A stretch of DNA of 64,000 bases from Bacteroidia bacterium. Its GTDB lineage: Bacteria; Bacteroidota; Bacteroidia; Flavobacteriales; Flavobacteriaceae. Every line of letters begins with the position of its first letter. The stretch's first letter is position 1. Below are positions 1 to 8,289 of the stretch, piece after piece. The notes beneath the pieces are model-generated. The model was not told the origin of the DNA, ran no database searches, and saw only the letters and a list, made by a program, of their open reading frames with translations. The stretch spans positions 1-64,000 of the forward strand of contig JAUIDI010000006.1 of NCBI GenBank assembly GCA_030428705.1, read 5' to 3'. The position numbers and the translations under genes were made by a program.

Positions 1-36
1 AATAAGGCAGTCACAATACTTTGTGACTGCCTTATT
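1..36. terminator. Bidirectional hairpin terminator
   Basis: A perfect 16-bp inverted repeat with a 4-base loop (TACT), AATAAGGCAGTCACAA against its complement. It lies directly downstream of the tRNA gene on the minus strand. The arms end in AATAA/TTATT, giving a short T tract on either strand, so it could end transcription from both sides. The stem is long and perfect enough to be deliberate. Confidence 0.8.
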
Positions 37-40
37 TTAC

Positions 41-117
41 TGGTGGTCCCACATGGGCTCGAACCATGGACCCCCTGATTATGAGTCAGGTGCTCTAACC
101 AACTGAGCTATAGGACC
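41..117 (-). tRNA. tRNA with CAU anticodon (elongator Met, or Ile2)
   Basis: On the minus strand this folds as a full cloverleaf. The acceptor GGTCCTA pairs with TGGGACC, the D-arm contains AGCTCAGTTGGTTAGAGC, the anticodon stem CCTGA/TCAGG holds the loop CTCATAA with anticodon CAT, and the T-arm is CATGG-TTCGAGC-CCATG. The 3' CCA is encoded (TGG at 41-43). The G1-C72 pair rules out initiator tRNA. Elongator Met and the lysidine-modified Ile2 isoacceptor both carry CAT and cannot be separated safely by eye. Confidence 0.93.
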
Positions 118-128
118 GAAAATGAGGG

Positions 129-160
129 CAAATTTAAAGCTTTGTACGAAGTGTGCCAAA
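129..160 (-). promoter_or_regulatory. Bacteroidota-type promoter of the CAU tRNA
   Basis: On the minus strand TTTG (157-160) is followed 20 bases later by TAAATTTG (129-136). This matches the Bacteroidota housekeeping sigma pattern of a -33 TTTG and a -7 TAnnTTTG. The -7 box ends 11 bases before the tRNA 5' end at 117, which suits a short leader. Confidence 0.6.
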
Positions 161-167
161 CATAAAT

Positions 168-572
168 TCAATTTTCGATTTCCTGACATAATTCCACCAA
201 TACCCCATTTGCGGTTTTAGGATGTACGAAAGCCACCAACTTGTTGTCCGCTCCCTTTTTGGGTTTGTCGTTTAACAATGTAAAACCCTGTTCTTTAAGA
301 CGTTCCATTTCAGATTCGATATCCTCAACGGCGAAAGCGATGTGATGGACGCCCTCACCCTTTTTTTCCAAAAATTTCGCTATAGGACTTTCTTTGTTGG
401 TCGCTTCCAACAATTCAATTTTATTGGGGCCTATCTGAAAAAAAGATGTTTTGACCCCTTCCGATAACACCTCCTCGATCTTATAATGGGCAGTACCCAA
501 TAATTTCTTGAACAGCCCATTGGACTCTTTGAGGTTTTCAACAGCTATTCCGATATGTTCGATTTTATCCAC
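168..572 (-). CDS. mce: Methylmalonyl-CoA epimerase
   Basis: 134 residues, the usual length for this single-domain vicinal-oxygen-chelate enzyme. It starts MDKIEHIGIAVENL, with the first metal-ligand His in the IEHIGIAV strand. GEGVHHIAFAVEDI opens the second beta-alpha-beta-beta-beta module, and an acidic ligand is expected in VLVELCQ near the C terminus. The family interconverts (S)- and (R)-methylmalonyl-CoA in the cytoplasm, linking propionyl-CoA breakdown or the succinate-propionate branch to B12-dependent mutase. No mutase subunits lie in the window. The gene is divergent from rbfA, with only about 50 bases between the starts. The family call is firm; the exact substrate is by homology. 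Confidence 0.9.
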   Translation of the reverse strand: MDKIEHIGIAVENLKESNGLFKKLLGTAHYKIEEVLSEGVKTSFFQIGPNKIELLEATNKESPIAKFLEKKGEGVHHIAFAVEDIESEMERLKEQGFTLLNDKPKKGADNKLVAFVHPKTANGVLVELCQEIEN

Positions 573-611
573 GATATCGCTTTAAACCACTAAAATACGC
601 AATACTATCCG

Positions 612-619
612 TATTTTTG
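612..619 (+). promoter_or_regulatory. Possible -7 element before rbfA
   Basis: TATTTTTG fits the Bacteroidota TAnnTTTG -7 box and ends 4 bases before the rbfA ATG. If used, the transcript would be leaderless or nearly so. I see no matching TTTG/TTG -33 box at 17-23 bases, so this is weak. Confidence 0.3.
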
Positions 620-623
620 CCCC

Positions 624-1016
624 ATGGAAACACAGCGCCAAAAAAAGATCGCGGGGGTCATTCAAAGGGATATTGTCGATATTTTACAACGGGCCGCCAT
701 TGATGGAGGACTGCGCGGCACGATTATTTCGGTCACCAAGGTAATGGTAACCACCGATCTGTCGATTGCCAAAATATACCTAAGCATCTTTCCTAAAAAA
801 GATGCCCATTCTTTGATGGAGGGCATTCAATCGAACCGGCCCTTGATCAAGCACGAACTAGCCCAACGCACTCGACATCAATTGCGCCGTGTGCCCGAAC
901 TGCTATTTTTTATAGACGATTCATTGGACTATATCGAAAACATAGAAAAGTCATTGAAGGGTGACGAAAACCCCATAAAAAACAGGGATCTTTTGCCAAG
1001 GAGAAAAAAATCGTAA
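624..1016 (+). CDS. rbfA: Ribosome-binding factor A
   Basis: 130 residues, normal for RbfA. It begins METQRQKKIAGVIQRDI, the family's N-terminal helix, and contains ISVTKVMVTTDLSIAKIYLSIF, the KH-like strand-helix core, followed by the conserved RHQLRRVPELLFFIDDSLDY stretch. RbfA binds the 30S subunit, helps 16S rRNA 5'-end maturation and supports growth in the cold. The lysine/arginine-rich tail (NRDLLPRRKKS) suits RNA contact. The permease gene follows after 12 bases in the same direction, so they are probably co-transcribed. Confidence 0.93.
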   Translation: METQRQKKIAGVIQRDIVDILQRAAIDGGLRGTIISVTKVMVTTDLSIAKIYLSIFPKKDAHSLMEGIQSNRPLIKHELAQRTRHQLRRVPELLFFIDDSLDYIENIEKSLKGDENPIKNRDLLPRRKKS

Positions 1017-1028
1017 TTACTGATCAGG

Positions 1029-2231
1029 TTGAACTTTCCCTTATATATCGCCAAACGTTATATTCGCTCAAAGAGCAGCCAAAATGCGGTGAACATCATC
1101 AATTTCATCACTTTTTTGGTTATCGTCATCGGCTCGGCGGCCTTGTTTATCGTATTGTCAGGATTTGCCGGACTCAAGACTTTCAGCCTTTCTTTCAGCA
1201 AATCGTTCGATCCCGACTTGAAGGCACTGCCAGCTACCGGAAAGTTTTTTTCCATCGATGCGAACCAAGAACATGCTTTACAGCAAATTGAAGGTGTCGC
1301 TGTTTATTCCAAAGAAATTCAGGAGAAAGTTTACCTCTCACACCGAAAAATTGGCCATATCGCCGAAATCAAAGGAGTGGATGAAAACTATGCAAGGGTT
1401 ACGGGCGTCGATAGTACGATTTCCGTTGGTAAATGGGCAATAAGTGCCGGTGTTGGCGTAGCGGGTTATGGGATTGTCGATATTCTCAACCTGACCCCTA
1501 ACCAAGTTCGTAATCCTTTGGAAATAGTAGCTTTCAAACCTGGTAAAAGATCGGTCTTACAAGGAAATCCCTCAAACTTGTATAATACCGTTCCGCTAAT
1601 TATAGGAGGTGTCTATTCCGTAGAGGAAAATTTAGACAAAAGGTTCGTTTTTGCCGAACTGCCTTTGGTACAGGCCTTACTCGAAAAAGACAGTACCCAG
1701 ATTTCGGGAATCAATTTCAAATTAGATCCTGGTGCGGATATTAGCCAAATCAAGCGAGAGCTGGCCACCGTTTTCGACAATAACATCATACTTCGGGATC
1801 GGGAAGAACAGAACATTTCGCTGCATCGCATGTTGAATACCGAAAACCTGGCGACCTATCTTATATTCACTTTAGTCCTGATAATCGCATTGTTCAACGT
1901 GGTCGGTGCTATTATTATGATGATTCTTGATAAACAACAAAATTCAAAAACCCTTTATAGCCTTGGAACCACGATCAAAGAAATTCGTAGGATTTATTTT
2001 GTTCAAGGGGTTTTGGTCACCAGCCTTGGCGGTCTGATTGGGGTGCTTTTGGCATCATTGTTGGTTTGGTCGCAATTGGTCTTCGGGTGGTTAAAAATAA
2101 CACCCAGTCTCGCCTATCCCGTTGAATATCAAGTTGTCAACGTACTTATCGTTATGGCAACGATCATAATACTCGGCCTAATCGCTTCTAAAATCGCAAG
2201 CAGTAGGGTTACCAAAAAGTTGTTGGCCTAG
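1029..2231 (+). CDS. ABC transporter permease, LolC/LolE (FtsX-MacB) family
   Basis: 400 residues with the typical layout: an amphipathic start NFPLYIAKRYIRSKS, one helix at about 22-47, a periplasmic domain of roughly 220 residues, then three helices at about 275-300, 325-350 and 370-390. SLGTTIKEIRRIYFVQG is the FtsX-family coupling segment. LolC/E proteins release outer-membrane lipoproteins from the inner membrane together with an ATPase (LolD), which is not encoded next door. The start is TTG; the family N-terminal sequence begins right there and no in-frame ATG or GTG precedes it. The TAG stop shares the bases CTAG with the convergent dusB stop. Substrate is inferred from family resemblance only. 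Confidence 0.82.
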   Translation: MNFPLYIAKRYIRSKSSQNAVNIINFITFLVIVIGSAALFIVLSGFAGLKTFSLSFSKSFDPDLKALPATGKFFSIDANQEHALQQIEGVAVYSKEIQEKVYLSHRKIGHIAEIKGVDENYARVTGVDSTISVGKWAISAGVGVAGYGIVDILNLTPNQVRNPLEIVAFKPGKRSVLQGNPSNLYNTVPLIIGGVYSVEENLDKRFVFAELPLVQALLEKDSTQISGINFKLDPGADISQIKRELATVFDNNIILRDREEQNISLHRMLNTENLATYLIFTLVLIIALFNVVGAIIMMILDKQQNSKTLYSLGTTIKEIRRIYFVQGVLVTSLGGLIGVLLASLLVWSQLVFGWLKITPSLAYPVEYQVVNVLIVMATIIILGLIASKIASSRVTKKLLA

Positions 2232-3223
2232 TTTGCGAACTCGTAACGGGCAAATTTCTCCAACACCTCATCAAAAGCGGCGAACACATCGGATGACTCA
2301 TCGCTGGTCACCATCTTCATTCGGTACTCCTTGAAATTGGGTATTCCTTTAAAATAGTTGGTGTAATGCCTTCGTGTTTCGAATACACCAAGTTTTTCGC
2401 CTTTCCAGTCGATGGCCATTTGAAGATGTCTTCTTGCCGCTTCGACCCGTTCCTCCATGGTCGGAGGTGCCAAATGTGTACCCGTCTCGAAAAAGTGTTT
2501 TACTTCTTTAAAAAACCAAGGATAGCCGATACTTGCACGGCCGACCATAGCCCCGTCAAGACCGAATTCATCGCGCATTCGCATGGCCGCCTCGGGTGTA
2601 TCGACATCACCATTACCAAAGACCGGAATATGCATTCGGGGGTTGTTCTTTACCTCGGCTATAGGTTTCCAATCGGCTTCGCCCTTATACATTTGGGCAC
2701 GGGTCCGCCCATGTATTGCAATGGCCTTACAACCCACATCTTGTAGCCTTTCGGCAACTTCGACAATCTTTATCGAATTCTCGTCCCAGCCCAACCGGGT
2801 CTTTACCGTTATGGGAAGCTTGGTCCTTTCGACCATCGCTTTCGTCAACGAGACCATTAAGTCGATATCTTTCAAAATCCCTGCCCCGGCACCTTTGCTT
2901 ACCACTTTCTTTACGGGGCAGCCAAAATTAATATCGATGATATCGGGTTTCGACTTTTCGACGATATCCACGGATTGTAGCATTGAATCTAAGTTCGCTC
3001 CGAAAATCTGAATGCCCACAGGGCGTTCTTTTTCGTAAATGTCGAGCTTCATGACACTTTTGGCGGCATCACGGATCAGGCCTTCGGAAGAAATAAATTC
3101 AGTATACACAACATCGGCGCCCTGTTCTTTGCACAAGGCACGAAAAGGAGGGTCGCTCACATCTTCCATGGGAGCAAGAAGCAACGGAAATTCGGGAAGT
3201 TGTATGTCGCCTATTTTGGGCAT
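2228..3223 (-). CDS. dusB: tRNA-dihydrouridine synthase, DusB type
   Basis: About 331 residues of an FMN-dependent TIM barrel that reduces uridine to dihydrouridine in tRNA D-loops. Family marks seen in order are LLLAPMEDVSDPPFR at the N terminus, DINFGCPVKKV with the catalytic Cys at about residue 105, VKTRLGWD, IHGRTRAQMYKGEADW, VFGNGDVDTPEAA and MVGRASIGYPWFF. ATG at 3223 is chosen over an in-frame GTG nine bases upstream because family members begin with this short KIGxIxLxEFPLLLAPM segment. The 3' end overlaps the convergent permease gene by 4 bases. Which D-loop positions are modified cannot be told here. Confidence 0.92.
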   Translation of the reverse strand: MPKIGDIQLPEFPLLLAPMEDVSDPPFRALCKEQGADVVYTEFISSEGLIRDAAKSVMKLDIYEKERPVGIQIFGANLDSMLQSVDIVEKSKPDIIDINFGCPVKKVVSKGAGAGILKDIDLMVSLTKAMVERTKLPITVKTRLGWDENSIKIVEVAERLQDVGCKAIAIHGRTRAQMYKGEADWKPIAEVKNNPRMHIPVFGNGDVDTPEAAMRMRDEFGLDGAMVGRASIGYPWFFKEVKHFFETGTHLAPPTMEERVEAARRHLQMAIDWKGEKLGVFETRRHYTNYFKGIPNFKEYRMKMVTSDESSDVFAAFDEVLEKFARYEFAN

Positions 3224-3249
3224 TCGAACCACTGATTTTTAAGGGGTTG

Positions 3250-3257
3250 CAAATTTA
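3250..3257 (-). promoter_or_regulatory. Possible -7 element before dusB
   Basis: TAAATTTG on the minus strand, 27 bases upstream of the dusB ATG, matches TAnnTTTG. No clear -33 TTTG partner was found. Confidence 0.35.
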
Positions 3258-3265
3258 GGAAATTT

Positions 3266-4492
3266 TTAAAAAGTAATTTCCGTTTCTATTTTCTCTCCAT
3301 TTCGATCTACGATGACCTTGGTGGAATCTCCTTCTTCAAACGTAGATAAGGCCCGCATATAGCTCATCATATCAACTATGATACTATCGCCAAGCTTGAC
3401 AACAATGTCCCCTTTTTGAAGTCCGGCCCTCTGTGCAGACTTGTCTTCGCTGACCCCGTCGATGCGCATACCTTCCCCATCAAAAAGATAATCGGGCACT
3501 ACACCCAATGCCACTTTGAAACGTGGTACCTCTTCACTTTCGTTCTTGGTCTTTTTAAAGGTCAGTTTGGGTTTGTCGTCCAATTCTTCGATGACCTCGA
3601 GAATATAGGCGGTAATCATGTTCATTCCTTTGTAATTCAATTTCTCGGAATCATCGCCCGGTTTGTGGTAATCCTCATGTTGCCCGGTAAAAAAATGCAG
3701 CACTGGAATATCTTGCAAATAAAAAGACGTGTGGTCCGATGGCCCGATACCAGAATCTTTCAATACCAATTTGAAGCCGGTGTTCGTCGAATTCAAGACT
3801 TGGTTCCAAATCGGTGCGGTTCCTGTTCCGCTGATCGACAAGGTCTTGTCTTCTCGAAGTCTTCCGACCATGTCCATATTGATCATATAATTGGCCTTCG
3901 AGAGATTGATGGTAGGGTTCTTGACAAAGTAGTTGCTTCCGAGTAATCCCATTTCTTCCCCCGAAAAAGCTATAAAAAGATAATTATTGCCTTTGTACGC
4001 CTTGGTTTTCAGGCTATCGGCCAATTGCAGCAATACGGCGACACCGCTGGCATTGTCATCGGCACCGTTGTGAACGGCCTCGCCTTCACGATATAAAGAT
4101 CCCTCGCCGCCCAAACCTAGATGATCATAGTGTGCACCGATGATTACGGTCTTGTCCGCTTGATTGTTCAAAAATCCGATTACGTTCGTTCCCGTAATCG
4201 TACTATCACCGGCAACATATTGTATCTCTTGATGTGGGTCGCTTTTGGGTTTAAAACTGAAGGTTTGATAGAACTTTTTGTCATTGCTTTTGGGCTGTAG
4301 TCCGATAGACTCCATTCGTTCCTTAATATAGTTTGCGGCCTTCAATTCGTATGCGGTGCCCGTTTCACGCCCCTGAAGTGAATCACTGGCCAAGAAAGCG
4401 ACATCGTCGGCAATGGAAATAGCTATTGGTTTTTCTTTTTTACAGGATAAAATCGATATCAAAAAGAGAAGTAAGAGGCTTCTTTTAATCAT
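3266..4492 (-). CDS. M28 family zinc aminopeptidase lipoprotein with C-terminal PDZ domain
   Basis: 408 residues. The N-terminal lipoprotein signal ends in the lipobox ISILSC with Cys17. The M28 metal-site order is complete: GAHYDHLG (His), NGADDNASG (Asp), FSGEEMGLLGS (catalytic and metal Glu), MINMDMVGRL (Asp) and the late FFTGQHEDYHKPGDD (His). A PDZ domain occupies about 325-400 (RAGLQKGDIVVKLGDS). The enzyme should clip amino acids from peptides, anchored in the cell envelope. The gene is divergent from the TolB-like lipoprotein gene with a spacer of only about 35 bases, so both promoters must sit in or overlap that spacer. Confidence 0.9.
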   Translation of the reverse strand: MIKRSLLLLFLISILSCKKEKPIAISIADDVAFLASDSLQGRETGTAYELKAANYIKERMESIGLQPKSNDKKFYQTFSFKPKSDPHQEIQYVAGDSTITGTNVIGFLNNQADKTVIIGAHYDHLGLGGEGSLYREGEAVHNGADDNASGVAVLLQLADSLKTKAYKGNNYLFIAFSGEEMGLLGSNYFVKNPTINLSKANYMINMDMVGRLREDKTLSISGTGTAPIWNQVLNSTNTGFKLVLKDSGIGPSDHTSFYLQDIPVLHFFTGQHEDYHKPGDDSEKLNYKGMNMITAYILEVIEELDDKPKLTFKKTKNESEEVPRFKVALGVVPDYLFDGEGMRIDGVSEDKSAQRAGLQKGDIVVKLGDSIIVDMMSYMRALSTFEEGDSTKVIVDRNGEKIETEITF

Positions 4493-4527
4493 TTTTGAAT
4501 GTATTTTCGCGTAAAATTAAACATCCC

Positions 4528-5634
4528 ATGAAGAAAATCTTAATTCTTGCGGCAATAATAACATTTGGTAGCTGTAAAACGGAACCCAAGAAATCGGAGG
4601 AACCCGCAGCCGAAAAGACCTCTTTAATGGCCGGCTCTGATACCTTAATCTATGAAGGGGAAAAACATTTCAAGAGCATTCGCCAAATTACTTTCGGCGG
4701 CGATAACGCCGAGGCCTATTGGAGCTGGGACGATAAACAAATGGTCTTTCAATCGAATTTTTCGGAATGGGGGTTGAACTGCGATCAGATGTTCTTGATG
4801 AACATCAACGAAGATTTCAAGGACAAAAAACCTCCAATGATCAGCACGGGTATGGGCCGTACGACCTGTGCGTATTTTTTGCCCGATAACAAACATTTTG
4901 TTTATGGATCAACGCATTTGGTAGATGAGGAATGCCCCGAAGTTCCCCTTCGGAAAAACGGAAACTATGTATGGCCGGTCTACGATTCGTTCGATATTTT
5001 CGTTTCGGATCTCGAAGGGAACATCACTGCCCAATTGACCGACCAAAAAGGGTACGACGCCGAGGCCACGGTTTCGCCAAAAGGCGATAAGATTGTTTTC
5101 ACTTCGGATCGAAGTGGCGATCTGGAACTGTATACCATGAACCTTGACGGTTCGGATGTGAAACAGATTACCGATGAATTGGGTTATGACGGCGGTGCCT
5201 TTTTCTCGCCTGATGGCACCAAATTGATATTTAGGGCCTCTCGGCCAAAAACACCTGAGGAAATCAAAAAATACAAAGACCTGCTTGCCGAAGGCTTGGT
5301 GGAGCCTACGGAAATGGAACTATTTATTTGCAACGCTGACGGTTCGGATTTAAAGCAACTGACTTTTTTGGGCAATGCGAATTGGAGTCCATTTTTTCAT
5401 CCTTCAGGTAACAAAATACTGTTCTCCAGTAATTTCGAGGCCGAAAAAGGCTTTCCATTCAATCTTTACCTCATCGACATTGATGGTAAAAACTTGGAGC
5501 GCGTTACCCACGGGGAGACCTTTGATGCTTTTCCGGTATTCTCGAACGACGGAAAATACCTGGCCTTTTCAAGCAACCGGAACAACGGCGGAACCAGGGA
5601 TACGAACTTGTTCATTGCGGAGTGGCAGGAATAG
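4528..5634 (+). CDS. TolB-like / PD40 beta-propeller lipoprotein
   Basis: 368 residues from the ATG at 4528. A longer frame opens at a TTG at 4495, but the signal peptide MKKILILAAIITFGSC (lipobox Cys16) starts at the ATG. Repeated PD40 blades are clear: VSPKGDKIVFTSDRSGDLEL, FSPDGTKLIFRAS, HPSGNKILFSSN and FSNDGKYLAFSSNRNN. Each is followed by strands such as MNLDGSDVKQIT. Such propellers usually bind peptides or proteins in the periplasm. There is no attached peptidase domain. It faces the M28 peptidase gene, so a shared role in envelope peptide handling is possible but unproven. Confidence 0.82.
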   Translation: MKKILILAAIITFGSCKTEPKKSEEPAAEKTSLMAGSDTLIYEGEKHFKSIRQITFGGDNAEAYWSWDDKQMVFQSNFSEWGLNCDQMFLMNINEDFKDKKPPMISTGMGRTTCAYFLPDNKHFVYGSTHLVDEECPEVPLRKNGNYVWPVYDSFDIFVSDLEGNITAQLTDQKGYDAEATVSPKGDKIVFTSDRSGDLELYTMNLDGSDVKQITDELGYDGGAFFSPDGTKLIFRASRPKTPEEIKKYKDLLAEGLVEPTEMELFICNADGSDLKQLTFLGNANWSPFFHPSGNKILFSSNFEAEKGFPFNLYLIDIDGKNLERVTHGETFDAFPVFSNDGKYLAFSSNRNNGGTRDTNLFIAEWQE

Positions 5635-5680
5635 GATTCTATTGCCGAAATGATGTCAACAGCAACGACTTAGAGGATGA

Positions 5681-5893
5681 ATGGCCATGAGCGATATTGA
5701 AATTTTTAACGATAATGATATCTTCCTTATCGTCTTAACGGGCTTGTCCCCCTTTTTTGTCTTGTTGCTGATCGGTTGGTTTTTTAAGTCCCTAGAAAAA
5801 AGAAGGGCCGCGAAAATATTCTTTTATTTGGCCCTTATCTACATACTCTTAATTGTTCTAACACCCATTGCCCTAATTCTTTTAAAGGGATGA
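5681..5893 (+). CDS. Small two-helix membrane protein, paralogue 1 of 3
   Basis: 70 residues with hydrophobic helices at about 15-33 and 44-68, separated by a basic loop KSLEKRRAAK. The second helix carries AAKIFFYLALIYILLIVL, matching TAKIFFILAGVYLLISLG and TAKILFIIAGIYLLIGLG in the two other small proteins of this cluster. The shotgun AGAGGA at 5672-5677 sits 9 bases before the internal ATG at 5687 and only 3 before this one, so the true start may be 5687. The stop overlaps the next start as ATGA, implying translational coupling. I do not recognise a named family. Confidence 0.7.
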   Translation: MAMSDIEIFNDNDIFLIVLTGLSPFFVLLLIGWFFKSLEKRRAAKIFFYLALIYILLIVLTPIALILLKG

Positions 5894-6651
5894 GCATACC
5901 CTTTGAACCCATAGTTTTTGGAATAAAACTGAATGTCCATCTGATACTTGAATATTTTGCCTTTTTCATCGGTTTCAGGTATTATGTTATTCTCAGAAAA
6001 CGAAGCAACGATACCATATCTTCGAACAACAGGCTTTCGATAATCATAGGCGCCATTTTCGGAGCACTGCTTTTTTCACGACTGGTCGCTTTTTTGGAAA
6101 ACCCAGAGATGCACTATGCACAAGGGTGGCTTGCCATTTTAAACAACAAGACAATAATGGGTGGCTTGTTCGGGGGTTTGCTCGGGGCGGAGCTGACCAA
6201 AAAAATAATCGGGGAAAAACAGTCTTCAGGCGATTTGTTTACACTTCCGATTATATTGGGAGTCACTATTGGTCGCATCGGATGTTTCCTGACCGGAACA
6301 AAAGAGTTTACTTATGGCAAGGAAACCGATTTTTTCTTGGGAATGGATTTAGGTGATGGTCTACCCAGACACCCTATCGCCTTATATGAAATCCTTTTTC
6401 TGATGCTGATCTTCATCCTTATCAAACAACTTCGAAAGAAACCGAATCGATTCGAAAACGGCATGTATTTTAAGATTTTCATGGTTGCCTATTTCTTGTT
6501 TCGCTTCGCAATCGAATTTATCAAGCCCAATTCATTTTTCGTGGTCGGTTTGAGCAGCATCCAGGTATTATGCTTAATTTGTTTGCTATACTACCATAAA
6601 ACCATTAGAAAGGGAATCACGTATGCCGGAAAGAAATTACACCTACTATGA
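5890..6651 (+). CDS. Lgt-like polytopic membrane protein (divergent prolipoprotein diacylglyceryl transferase homologue)
   Basis: 253 residues, about seven membrane segments. Lgt-family signatures are recognisable in order: IIGAIFGALLFSRL, the glycine-rich GGLFGGLLGAEL, GRIGCFLTG (canonical Lgt: GRIGNFxNG) and RHPIALYE (canonical RHPxQLYE). However, the His of the canonical HGGLxG motif (H103 in E. coli) is Met here, and the Asn of GRxGN is Cys. It is therefore probably not the housekeeping Lgt but a lipid-handling relative. It starts by ATGA overlap with the small membrane gene and overlaps the radical SAM gene by 29 bases. A role in moving or presenting a lipid substrate to the radical SAM enzyme is inference. 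Confidence 0.75.
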   Translation: MSIPFEPIVFGIKLNVHLILEYFAFFIGFRYYVILRKRSNDTISSNNRLSIIIGAIFGALLFSRLVAFLENPEMHYAQGWLAILNNKTIMGGLFGGLLGAELTKKIIGEKQSSGDLFTLPIILGVTIGRIGCFLTGTKEFTYGKETDFFLGMDLGDGLPRHPIALYEILFLMLIFILIKQLRKKPNRFENGMYFKIFMVAYFLFRFAIEFIKPNSFFVVGLSSIQVLCLICLLYYHKTIRKGITYAGKKLHLL

Positions 6652-8023
6652 TTTTACTTTAAGTCTCTGCCCGGAATGCCTGCGCAGGGTCGATGCCAAG
6701 ATCGTCTTTGAAGACGAAAAGGTCTTTATGCTGAAAAATTGTAAGGAACACGGTCGTTCAAAAGTCTTGATCGCCGATGATGTTGAATACTATAAGAACA
6801 TTCGCAATTATAATAAGGCGTCGGAATATCCAAAAACCTTCAATACCAAGACACATTACGGCTGCCCTTACGACTGTGGCCTCTGCCCGGACCATGAACA
6901 ACATTCCTGCCTGACGGTCGTCGAAGTCACCGATCGTTGCAACCTGACCTGCCCGACCTGCTACGCGGGTTCCTCGCCCACTTATGGGCGCCATAGAACC
7001 TTTGAAGAGGTCAAAAAAATGCTCGATGCCGTCGTAAGAAACGAAGGAGAGCCCGACGTGGTACAGATCAGTGGCGGGGAGCCGACGTTACACCCACGGT
7101 TTTTCGAAATATTGGATTATGCCAAGACATTGCCGATCAGACATTTGATGGTCAATACGAATGGAATAAAGATTGCCCAAGATTTTGCCTTTGCCAAAAA
7201 ATTGGGAACATACGCTCCCGACTTTGAGGTTTATTTGCAGTTTGATTCTTTGGACAATCAAGTATTGCAGACATTACGTGGTGCCGACTTGGCCGAAATG
7301 CGTTTGAAAGCTTTGGAGCATTTGAACCGATTGAACCTTTCCACTACCTTGGTAGTCACTTTGCAAAAGGGATTGAACGATCATGAAATCGGCGATACCA
7401 TCGATTTTGCATTGAAGCAAAAATGTGTCCGCGGAATCACTTTTCAGCCTACCCAAATCGCTGGCCGTCTCGAGAATTTCGAGGTCGGTGAAAACCGTAT
7501 TACCTTGACCGAGGTACGAAGAAAAATTTTGGAACAATCCCCGATTTTCAAGCCAGACGATTTAATCCCGGTTCCTTGCAACCCCGATGCCCTGGTCATG
7601 GCCTATGCCCTGAAATTGGGCGATGAGGTAAGTCCGTTGACACGATATATCAATCCGGACGATTTGTTGAACGAAGGTAAAAACACCATAATATATGAGC
7701 AAGATGAGCAATTACACGGTAAGATGATCGAGCTTTTCAGTACGGGAAATTCCGTTGAAAAAGCTAGCGATAATTTAAAAAGTATCATGTGCTGTCTTCC
7801 TGAGATAGACGCTCCCGAATTGGGGTACGACAATCTATTTCGAATTATCATCATGCAATTTATCGATGCCCATAATTTCGATGTCAGGGCTATCAAAAAG
7901 TCTTGTGTACATATTGTCAATAAAGACTACAAAATCATTCCCTTTGAAACCATGAACCTTTTTTATAGGGACGAAAGAGTGAACTATCTTGAAGAATTAC
8001 AAACGAAAGCAACATGGGATTAA
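6623..8023 (+). CDS. Radical SAM enzyme resembling tetraether lipid synthase (Tes)
   Basis: 466 residues. The radical SAM Cx3Cx2C cluster is C106-C110-C113 (CNLTCPTC), and ISGGEPTLHP gives the SAM-binding GGEP. Before the barrel are LCPECLRRVDAKI (C16, C19), CKEHG (C40) and a Cys-rich YGCPYDCGLCPDH (C81, C85, C88). Near the C terminus are KSCVHIV and KIIPFETMN. This N-terminal Cys pattern and tail recall the archaeal Tes/MJ0619 group, which joins lipid chains by sp3 C-C coupling, and its bacterial homologues. The substrate here is unknown; a lipid is suggested by the Lgt-like neighbour and three tiny membrane proteins. The extra Cys residues could hold additional iron-sulfur clusters or zinc. 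Confidence 0.82.
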   Translation: MPERNYTYYDFTLSLCPECLRRVDAKIVFEDEKVFMLKNCKEHGRSKVLIADDVEYYKNIRNYNKASEYPKTFNTKTHYGCPYDCGLCPDHEQHSCLTVVEVTDRCNLTCPTCYAGSSPTYGRHRTFEEVKKMLDAVVRNEGEPDVVQISGGEPTLHPRFFEILDYAKTLPIRHLMVNTNGIKIAQDFAFAKKLGTYAPDFEVYLQFDSLDNQVLQTLRGADLAEMRLKALEHLNRLNLSTTLVVTLQKGLNDHEIGDTIDFALKQKCVRGITFQPTQIAGRLENFEVGENRITLTEVRRKILEQSPIFKPDDLIPVPCNPDALVMAYALKLGDEVSPLTRYINPDDLLNEGKNTIIYEQDEQLHGKMIELFSTGNSVEKASDNLKSIMCCLPEIDAPELGYDNLFRIIIMQFIDAHNFDVRAIKKSCVHIVNKDYKIIPFETMNLFYRDERVNYLEELQTKATWD

Positions 8024-8199
8024 TCTTGATCTTACTTTTGATGTTCGGCCCGGCATTACTATTCTTGGTGCTGGGCATCGTTATTCATAGAAACGACAAT
8101 AAGAAAACCGCCAAGATCTTTTTTATCTTGGCAGGAGTCTATCTGCTGATCAGCCTCGGTACATGTGGTTATTTGTTGACAACTTTTAGTTTACATTGA
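8014..8199 (+). CDS. Small two-helix membrane protein, paralogue 2 of 3
   Basis: 61 residues, overlapping the end of the radical SAM gene by 10 bases, so translation is likely coupled. Helix 1 (about 2-22) is followed by the basic turn HRNDNKKTAK, then helix 2 with TAKIFFILAGVYLLISLGTCG. The second half is clearly paralogous to the 5681 and 8290 proteins. No known enzymatic motif is visible. It is probably an accessory or scaffold subunit at the membrane. Confidence 0.72.
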   Translation: MGLILILLLMFGPALLFLVLGIVIHRNDNKKTAKIFFILAGVYLLISLGTCGYLLTTFSLH

Positions 8200-8289
8200 T
8201 AAAATAGGCAGATACCGACAGAAATGATTATTTAGAACTACATCCGATAGTTATCGAGACGACCCTTAAAAACAGTAAAATTCAAGCAG

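Noticed and set aside
41-117. Initiator tRNA-fMet
   Set aside because: A paired G1-C72 acceptor end is seen; initiator tRNAs have a mismatch there.
3416-3946. 176-residue plus-strand frame
   Set aside because: Mirror of the M28 peptidase gene, whose full metal site is on the minus strand.
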